Assembly: GCA_023426345.1 (NCBI GenBank)
Contig: JAFAAX010000155.1
Span: forward strand, 1 to 64,000
Direction: 5' to 3'
DNA: 64,000 bases
From: Actinomycetes bacterium
GTDB taxonomy: Bacteria; Actinomycetota; Actinomycetes; Actinomycetales; Actinomycetaceae
The first letter of the stretch is position 1. The number at the start of each line of letters is the position of its first letter. Of this stretch, positions 58,730-64,000 are shown one piece after another. The notes under the pieces are model-generated. The model saw only the letters and a list, made by a program, of their open reading frames with translations. It ran no database searches and had not been told where the DNA came from. The position numbers and the translations under genes are program-made.

Positions 58730-60325
58730 GTGGATGACGAGCCGAACCCGTCCGACCGATCTCAAGGGCCGGTCGAGGGTGACGGCACCCGGCCCTCCGT
58801 CCCCGCCCGCGGACGCCCCGCCGGGACGGCGGGGCCGCCCTCGTCCAGTGGGAACGACGCGGACGCCCCTGCGGGCGGCGCGGCCCCAGACCGCCCGGGC
58901 GGGACGGACGTTGCCGGCTCCCATCGAGGGGACACGGAACCCCCGCTGACCAGGCAGATCCTCGCGCTGGCGGTGCCCGCCCTGGGCGCCCTGGTGGCCG
59001 AGCCGCTGTTCATCCTCATCGACACCGCGATGGTCGGCCATCTGGGCACGCAGGCGCTCGCGGGCCTGGCGCTGGGGTCGACGGTCCTGCAGACGATCGT
59101 CGGCGTGTTCGTCTTCCTCGCCTACTCGACGACGGCGCTGGCCGCGCGCACCCTGGGGGCGGGGCGCCGCGACCGCGCCGTGCGCTCCGGGATCGAGGCG
59201 ATGTGGCTGGCGGCCGGGCTCGGCCTGGCGATGGCCCTCCTGCTCGCCCTCGGCGCTCCCGCGATCGTCCGCGCCCTGGGAGCCGGAGCGGACGTCGCGC
59301 CGGCGGCGATCGCCTACGTCCGCGCCTCCGCGCCCGGACTGGTCGGGATGTTCGTCGTCCAGGCGGGCACCGGGACCCTGCGCGGACTCCTCGACACACG
59401 CACGCCGCTGGTGGTCGCCGTGGCCGGTGCCGCGCTCAACGTCGTGGCGAACGCCGTCCTCATCTTCGGCGCGGGACTCGGCGTGGCGGGCTCCGGCGCG
59501 GGCACCGCGATCGCGCAGACGCTGATGGCCGGCGCGTACGTCGCGGTCGTGGCGCGCGGGGCGCGCGGCCTCGGCGTCCCGCTGCGCCCCTCCCTCGGCG
59601 GTGTCTGGCAGGCGGTGAGGGACGGCGCTCCGCTGTTCGTGCGCACCGTGGCGCTGCGCGCCGCCCTGCTGGCCACCGTGTCCACGGCCACCGCCATCGG
59701 GGTCGAGGCGCTGGCCGCCCACCAGGTGGTCAACGCGCTGTGGAACTTCGTGTCCCTGGTCCTCGACGCCCTGGCCATCGCCGCGCAGGCGATGGTCGGC
59801 TACGCGCTGGGGGCGGGCGATCCCGGACGTCTGCGCGCCCTGATCCGGCGTCTCGCCGTGTGGGGCGCCGGAGCCGGGGCGGCGTTGGGGGCCCTCATCG
59901 CCGCCGGCTCCCACTGGCTGCCGGGCCTGTTCGGCCAGGACCCCTCGATGCGGTCCCTCGCAGCGGCCGCCTTGGTGGTCGCGGCCTGCTGCATGCCCGT
60001 GGGCGGGGTGGTGTTCCTGCTGGACGGGGTGCTGATCGGCGCCTCTCAGGGGCGCTACCTGGCCGTCGCCTCCGCGGCGACGCTGGTCGTCTACCTGCCG
60101 GCCCTGGGAGCGCTCACGGCGTGGGTGCGCAGGCAGGCGGGCACGGGCCCCGGCGGGGGCGGTGCGGACTTGGGGATCGCCCAGCAGACCGCGGCGATGG
60201 TCGCCCTGTGGATCAGCTTCGCGGGACTGTTCATGGCGGCCCGCGCCGCGGCCAACGCCTGGCGCACGTGGTGGTCGCCTCGACATGCGCTGGTGCCCCG
60301 GGACGTGTCGGACGGGGAACACTGA
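58730..60325 (+). CDS. MATE family efflux transporter (DinF-like)
   Basis: About 530 residues with 12 membrane segments. ILIDTAMVGHLGTQALAGLA is the MATE signature; GLLDTRTPLVVAVAGAALNV and the late LDGVLIGASQGRY follow DinF-type members. It exports cationic or hydrophobic compounds with Na+ or H+. I chose GTG at 58730 with GGGAG 8 nt upstream; ATG at 58679 or 58715 is possible. The first 65 residues are Pro/Gly/Asp-rich and include a palindromic element in reverse (58831-58848, giving GPPSSSGND). Confidence 0.88.
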   Translation: MDDEPNPSDRSQGPVEGDGTRPSVPARGRPAGTAGPPSSSGNDADAPAGGAAPDRPGGTDVAGSHRGDTEPPLTRQILALAVPALGALVAEPLFILIDTAMVGHLGTQALAGLALGSTVLQTIVGVFVFLAYSTTALAARTLGAGRRDRAVRSGIEAMWLAAGLGLAMALLLALGAPAIVRALGAGADVAPAAIAYVRASAPGLVGMFVVQAGTGTLRGLLDTRTPLVVAVAGAALNVVANAVLIFGAGLGVAGSGAGTAIAQTLMAGAYVAVVARGARGLGVPLRPSLGGVWQAVRDGAPLFVRTVALRAALLATVSTATAIGVEALAAHQVVNALWNFVSLVLDALAIAAQAMVGYALGAGDPGRLRALIRRLAVWGAGAGAALGALIAAGSHWLPGLFGQDPSMRSLAAAALVVAACCMPVGGVVFLLDGVLIGASQGRYLAVASAATLVVYLPALGALTAWVRRQAGTGPGGGGADLGIAQQTAAMVALWISFAGLFMAARAAANAWRTWWSPRHALVPRDVSDGEH

Positions 60326-60524
60326 ACGGAACCACGGAACCGCGGGCCCCGGAGAACCGGACCCGCCGCTGCTGGGTGGCCCGACCGCGCGCCTCACGAG
60401 CCCAACCGCCCGCGCCTCCGTCGCAAGAACAGGCGATCGACAACCCTGCGCCGTAAGGTGGAGCCGGGACGAACGGATGAGGCCCGGCAGGGAGCCGGCC
60501 CGCTTCCCCAGGAGGTGGTTCCCG

Positions 60525-60704
60525 ATGATGCGGACACGGATGATGACAGCGCTGATCGCGGGCGCGGCCCTGGCCTTCGGGGCCGTGGGAACGGCGGGTG
60601 CCGCCCAGGCGGCGCCCGTCGTCGAGCACCCCGACGTCACCGTCATGGCCAGCACCCCCTGGATCTGCGTCCTCTTCCCCAGTTTTCCCTGGTGCCCGCG
60701 GTGA
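60525..60704 (+). CDS. Small secreted two-Cys peptide, coupled to a histidine kinase
   Basis: 59 residues. AGGAGGTGG lies 7-8 nt before ATG at 60525, the best ribosome site in the region. A basic start (MMRTRMM), a hydrophobic core (ALIAGAALAFGAVGTAGAA) and a likely signal-peptidase site AQA/AP leave a mature peptide of about 30 residues. It ends in TPWICVLFPSFPWCPR: two Cys spaced by eight mostly aromatic, aliphatic and Pro residues. The stop overlaps the kinase GTG as GTGA. This layout resembles a peptide pheromone followed by its receptor kinase, but no known family is recognised. A small secreted antimicrobial or accessory peptide is the alternative. Confidence 0.75.
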   Translation: MMRTRMMTALIAGAALAFGAVGTAGAAQAAPVVEHPDVTVMASTPWICVLFPSFPWCPR

Positions 60705-61966
60705 CGGACCCCCCGGGGACGGCGCAAGCCGGCCCCTCGGATCGCGACCGCGCCGCCCCCCACCGCCCGGGCCGCCTGGAGACCTGGTTCAACCGCCAGC
60801 CACATGGCGGATGGGGGCGTCGGGCATCGTTCGGCGCCCTCGCCGCGATCCTCGGAGGCCTGGAGATCGCCACCGGCGCCGCCGCCGGCTATTCGGCGAC
60901 CGGCGTCGAGATGGTCTTGGCGATCTCTGTGGCACTGGCGGCCACCGGATGGCTTCCCGCCACGGGAGGGACGCTCTACGCCCTGCTCATGATCGTCGCC
61001 ACCACGGGCCTCGTCGACTGCCCCACGGTCAGCCTCACGGTGATCGGCATCTACGGTGTGGTCGCCGACTGGATCTCCCGCGGATGGTACGTCCAGGCAC
61101 TCGTCGCCCTGGCCGCGGTGGAGGCCGCCCAGGTGGCGACCACCGACAGCCTCTCCGCCGAGATCGTCGGCCTGGTCCTGGGCACCGCGTTCGCCACGGC
61201 GATCGGGATCGGACTCCGCTGGAACCAGCGGCACGTCGAGGCGCTGCGCGTCGACGCCGAGCAGTCCCGCCGCGACGCACTGGTCGCCCAGGAGACGATC
61301 CAGCACGAGCTCGCCGCCGCGCTCCACGACACGGTGGCCCGCGACCTCGTCCAGATCATCGTCGACTCCCAGTCGATCGCCCGCCGGGCGCCCGACCCGG
61401 GCACCGCCGAGGAGGTCGATCACCTGGGGGATCTGGGGCGCGACGCAATGCGCCACGTGCGCTCGATGATGGGCGGCGCGCCCACCGGCGGCCTCCAGAT
61501 CGTCGAGCCGATCGCCTCCGTCGTGGCCACCTGCGCGGACATGCTCCGAGGCCGGGAGATCCCCCTCGAGGCCCAGCTCCCCGACGACATCGACACCGCG
61601 TGCCCTCCGCGGGTCCTGCGCATCCTCGCGCTGGCCCTCCGCGAGGGGACGACGAACATCGACCGGTACGGGCGCGCCGGCTCTCCCGCCCGTCTCCTCA
61701 TCGAGGTGCTCGACGGCGGCGGCGCGGCGCTCACGATGACGAACAGCATCGACCCGACCTCTCAGGACGCCCGCACGGTCCTCATGGGCGGCTACGGGCT
61801 GGACAATCTGTCGCGCGCGGTGGCGAACGAGGGGGGCAAGGTCCATTTCGGCTCGACCGGCGGCACCTGGATGCTCACCGTCACCCAGCCGGCGTCCCCC
61901 GGCCGCGATCTGCCGTCGGGCCCGCTCCTGCCCTCTCCCATCGACGAGGGCGACTCCCGTCGCTGA
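60701..61966 (+). CDS. Sensor histidine kinase (HisKA_3 type), orphan
   Basis: 421 residues from GTG at 60701, which overlaps the peptide stop. The N-terminal half (about 40-190) has five or six hydrophobic segments. The DHp motif AALHDTVARDLVQIIVD has the phospho-accepting His of NarL-coupled kinases. The ATPase part has LREGTTNIDRYG (N box) and GGYGLDNLSRAV (G box). No response regulator lies nearby. The C-terminus (PSPIDEGDSRR) is encoded by a copy of the palindromic element (61938-61960). Confidence 0.88.
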   Translation: MTDPPGTAQAGPSDRDRAAPHRPGRLETWFNRQPHGGWGRRASFGALAAILGGLEIATGAAAGYSATGVEMVLAISVALAATGWLPATGGTLYALLMIVATTGLVDCPTVSLTVIGIYGVVADWISRGWYVQALVALAAVEAAQVATTDSLSAEIVGLVLGTAFATAIGIGLRWNQRHVEALRVDAEQSRRDALVAQETIQHELAAALHDTVARDLVQIIVDSQSIARRAPDPGTAEEVDHLGDLGRDAMRHVRSMMGGAPTGGLQIVEPIASVVATCADMLRGREIPLEAQLPDDIDTACPPRVLRILALALREGTTNIDRYGRAGSPARLLIEVLDGGGAALTMTNSIDPTSQDARTVLMGGYGLDNLSRAVANEGGKVHFGSTGGTWMLTVTQPASPGRDLPSGPLLPSPIDEGDSRR

Positions 61967-62035
61967 GTCACTCGCCTCCCGCCAGTCGGGCGGCCGTCCG
62001 TCAGAATCCCACCCGGCCGGCGCATCGAGACGGGC

Positions 62036-62061
62036 GATATCGTTCTTGTCGAGTTGATATC
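62036..62061 (+). promoter_or_regulatory. Paired GATATC sites upstream of the orphan FitA gene
   Basis: GATATC occurs at 62036-62041 and 62056-62061, 20 bp (two helical turns) apart and 14-39 bp before the antitoxin start. This spacing would suit binding of RHH antitoxin dimers. Confidence 0.4.
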
Positions 62062-62074
62062 AGGACGTGCCTCA

Positions 62075-62446
62075 ATGAGTGCGATCACCGTCCGTCATCT
62101 GTCACCCGAAACGCATCAGGCATTGAGGGAACGCGCCGCACGCCACCACCGGTCGACCGAGGCCGAGGTCCGGGCGATCCTCGACGCGGCCGCCGACGAC
62201 GGCGAGAAAGAGGGCCTCGGCACCCTGCTGGCCCGCGTGGGCCGCGAGGCCGGGGTCGGCATCGACGTCGCGCGAGGATCCCACACCGGCCGACGTGACC
62301 CGTCCGACCCCGTTCGGCTCCCCGCGGGGTGGCCGGAGCCCCTCGACGCCGAGTACAGTGGAGCACTGATCCGCGCGCGTCCTGCGTCCCCGCAACCAGG
62401 GCGCTCCGGATCGACGCATGACCCTCCTGTCACGGAAGGACCGTGA
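62075..62446 (+). CDS. Orphan FitA-type antitoxin with long low-complexity tail
   Basis: 123 residues. The first 70 ([39 protein letters not shown]) are a typical FitA ribbon-helix-helix antitoxin. The remaining 50 are Arg/Pro/Ser-rich and unlike the usual acidic tail. No PIN toxin follows; rpsF begins 29 bp later. The module seems to have lost its toxin, perhaps with fusion into former non-coding sequence. ATG at 62075 is used; TTG at 62054 is also possible. Confidence 0.7.
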   Translation: MSAITVRHLSPETHQALRERAARHHRSTEAEVRAILDAAADDGEKEGLGTLLARVGREAGVGIDVARGSHTGRRDPSDPVRLPAGWPEPLDAEYSGALIRARPASPQPGRSGSTHDPPVTEGP

Positions 62447-62475
62447 CCGCTGAGACCACAGGAGGTGGGAATCCA

Positions 62476-62766
62476 TTGCGTGAGTATGAACTGATGGTGA
62501 TCCTCGATCCGGAGATCGACGAGCGCACCGTCGCCCCCACGATGGAGAAGTTCCTGAAGCCGGTGACGGAGCAGGGCGGATCCGTGGAGAAGATCGATGT
62601 CTGGGGCAAGCGCCGCCTCGCCTACGACATCAACAAGCGTTCCGAGGGCATCTACGTCGTCATCAACATGACGTCGACACCGGCTGTCGTCCTGGAGATC
62701 ACCCGCCTGATGGGCCTCAACGAGGCCATCCTGCGCACGAAGCTCCAGCGCCCCGACGCCCACTGA
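62476..62766 (+). CDS. rpsF: 30S ribosomal protein S6
   Basis: 96 residues. The sequence after the start ([18 protein letters not shown]) and [16 protein letters not shown] are classic S6. The start is TTG at 62476, preceded by AGGAGGTGG with 8-nt spacing; an in-frame GTG at 62443 would add an atypical extension. First gene of rpsF-ssb-rpsR-rplI. Confidence 0.97.
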   Translation: MREYELMVILDPEIDERTVAPTMEKFLKPVTEQGGSVEKIDVWGKRRLAYDINKRSEGIYVVINMTSTPAVVLEITRLMGLNEAILRTKLQRPDAH

Positions 62767-62838
62767 CGGCCCGTCCCTTCCGTCCCCCTCCCCCGGCCCC
62801 TCTGGGGCCGATCACCCGCCGCACACCAAGGAGTCGAT

Positions 62839-63456
62839 ATGGCCGGCGACACGATCATCACGATCATCGGCAATCTGACCGCGGATCCGGAGCTGCGTTT
62901 CACGCCGTCCGGCGCCGCAGTCGCGGACTTCACGGTGGCGTCCACGCCCCGGACCTTCGATCGCAACGCCAATGAGTGGAAGGACGGTGACACCCTGTTC
63001 ATGCGCTGCTCCGTGTGGCGCGAGCAGGCCGAGAACGTCGCCGAATCCCTGCGCAAGGGTACGCGCGTCATCGTCTCGGGCCGCCTCACCCAGCGCTCCT
63101 ACGAGACCCGCGAGGGCCAGACCCGCACCGTCGTCGAGATGCAGGCCGACGAGGTCGGCGTCTCGCTGCGGCGCGCCAAGGCGCAGGTCACCCGCACCAC
63201 CTCCGGTGGTGGCCAGGGCGGCTACTCGCAGGGCGGCCCGACGGGCGGCCAGGGTGGTCAGGGCGGCTACGGCGGCCAGCAGGGCGGGCAGGGATACGGA
63301 CAGGGCAACCCCGGGGGCCAGGGCTACGGCCAGGCCCCCCAGGGGTACGGCAACCAGGGAAGCTACAGCGCCCCGGCCGGCGGCACCCCCGACGACCCGT
63401 GGCGCACGGACGGCGGCGGGGCTCCGACGTCGTTCGGCAACGAGCCCCCCTTCTGA
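62839..63456 (+). CDS. ssb: Single-stranded DNA-binding protein
   Basis: 205 residues. The OB fold ([19 protein letters not shown], then [16 protein letters not shown]) is followed by a Gly/Gln-rich disordered linker and the tip NEPPF. The tip corresponds to the protein-binding acidic tail but has fewer Asp residues than the usual DDDIPF. ATG at 62839 follows AAGGAG. The next gene, rpsR, is separated by a palindromic element. Confidence 0.97.
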   Translation: MAGDTIITIIGNLTADPELRFTPSGAAVADFTVASTPRTFDRNANEWKDGDTLFMRCSVWREQAENVAESLRKGTRVIVSGRLTQRSYETREGQTRTVVEMQADEVGVSLRRAKAQVTRTTSGGGQGGYSQGGPTGGQGGQGGYGGQQGGQGYGQGNPGGQGYGQAPQGYGNQGSYSAPAGGTPDDPWRTDGGGAPTSFGNEPPF

Positions 63457-63464
63457 CAGCCATT

Positions 63465-63528
63465 CATCGACGAGGGCGGACCCCGCTCGGCGGGGTCTGC
63501 GCACCACGCGGGCGCCCTCGTGGATCAG
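63465..63528. repeat. REP-like element inside the ribosomal protein operon
   Basis: CATCGACGAGGGCG (63465-63478) and CGCCCTCGTGGAT (63513-63525) form inverted ends around ACCCCGC/GCGGGG inner arms. It lies in the ssb-rpsR gap and could modulate transcript stability or termination within the operon. Confidence 0.85.
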
Positions 63529-63582
63529 GAACGCACAGCTCGGAGCGGATGACACCGCTCGGAATCACCCAAGGAGAACACC

Positions 63583-63825
63583 ATGGCGAAGCCTCAACTT
63601 CGCGCCAAGCCGATCAAGAAGAAGCCGAACCCGCTGAAGGCGGCCAAGATCGAGTCGATCGATTACAAGGACACGGCGCTGCTGCGCAAGTTCATCTCCG
63701 ATCGCGGCAAGATCCGCGCCCGCCGCGTCACCGGCGTGTCCGTGCAGGAGCAGCGCAAGATCGCGCGCGCCGTCAAGAACGCCCGCGAGATGGCCCTGCT
63801 GCCCTACTCGTCGTCCGGCCGCTGA
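63583..63825 (+). CDS. rpsR: 30S ribosomal protein S18
   Basis: 80 residues. [19 protein letters not shown] and [19 protein letters not shown] are invariant S18 segments, ending [11 protein letters not shown]. There is no zinc-binding Cys motif, as in the Cys-minus form. ATG at 63583 follows AAGGAG. Confidence 0.98.
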   Translation: MAKPQLRAKPIKKKPNPLKAAKIESIDYKDTALLRKFISDRGKIRARRVTGVSVQEQRKIARAVKNAREMALLPYSSSGR

Positions 63826-63846
63826 TCGGGAGAGGAAAGCAGAATC

Positions 63847-64000
63847 ATGACCACCAAGCTCATCCTCACCCATGATGTGGCGAATCTCGGCGCTGCCGGG
63901 GAGGTCGTCGAGGTCAAGGACGGCTACGCCCGCAACTACCTGGTCCCCCGCGGCCTGGCCGCCAAGTGGACCAAGGGCGCTCAGAAGCAGATCGACCAGA
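63847..64000 (+). CDS. rplI: 50S ribosomal protein L9 (3' end beyond window)
   Basis: The first 51 residues are visible: [20 protein letters not shown], then [19 protein letters not shown], the standard L9 N-domain. GAGAGGAAAG precedes the start. The gene is cut by the end of the window. Confidence 0.97.
   Translation, partial: MTTKLILTHDVANLGAAGEVVEVKDGYARNYLVPRGLAAKWTKGAQKQIDQ

Overview
The window comes from a high-GC actinobacterium. The rpsF-ssb-rpsR-rplI cluster, dnaB, YtrA-type and HutC-type GntR regulators, a Corynebacterium-like iol gene set and many start codons placed 6-7 nt behind a -10 box all point there. A ferredoxin-dependent 2-oxoacid oxidoreductase (porGAB plus a PorD-like protein) suggests a facultative or anaerobic host-associated lineage. 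Actinomycetaceae (Actinomyces/Schaalia type) is my best guess, an inference at moderate confidence.

Layout. 1-620 is non-coding and carries tandem repeats. 0.7-2.9 kb is a three-gene overlapping YtrA-type ABC exporter operon. 3-12 kb holds housekeeping and unknown genes: a hydrolase, a RAMA-like protein, a FitAB module, a CFA synthase, and a FAD/Fe-S D-lactate or glycolate-type dehydrogenase. 12.2-14.1 kb holds two toxin-antitoxin (TA) modules, one lying between 73-bp direct repeats. 14.2-42.9 kb is a catabolic region. It contains iolC-aldolase-iolB-iolD-iolA with a divergent GntR regulator, a transaldolase, three Gfo/Idh/MocA dehydrogenases, three xylose-isomerase-like TIM barrels including iolE, and an RbsABC-type sugar/inositol importer. 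It also contains a LacI-controlled group (FAD oxidoreductase, anion transporter, HyuA-type hydrolase, HExxH protein). 43.2-44.8 kb is a second TA cluster with two damaged or non-canonical members. 45-50 kb is porGAB and the PorD-like protein. 50-57 kb holds RarD and MFS transporters and an LRV/DUF4282 membrane pair. 57-64 kb is the dnaB region with a cluster of DnaA-box-like sites, a MATE exporter, a small secreted Cys peptide translationally coupled to an orphan histidine kinase, an orphan FitA, and rpsF-ssb-rpsR-rplI (cut by the window end).

How it works together. The catabolic block would import an inositol-like sugar, oxidise it to inosose, dehydrate and open the ring, phosphorylate, cleave and convert it to acetyl-CoA. 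A recurring TTTGT-type palindrome in several promoters suggests shared control. PorGAB would handle 2-oxoacids with ferredoxin.

Most unusual points: (1) the peptide/kinase pair at 60.5-62.0 kb, which looks like a pheromone-receptor unit; (2) a REP-like palindromic element with core ATCGACGAGGGCG, present about 18 times, often inside coding regions as linkers or tails; (3) 22/23-bp tandem repeat arrays, two of them inserted in frame in one gene; (4) nine genes with -10 boxes placed for leaderless transcripts; (5) a PIN toxin without a canonical start codon and a frameshifted addiction-module antitoxin.
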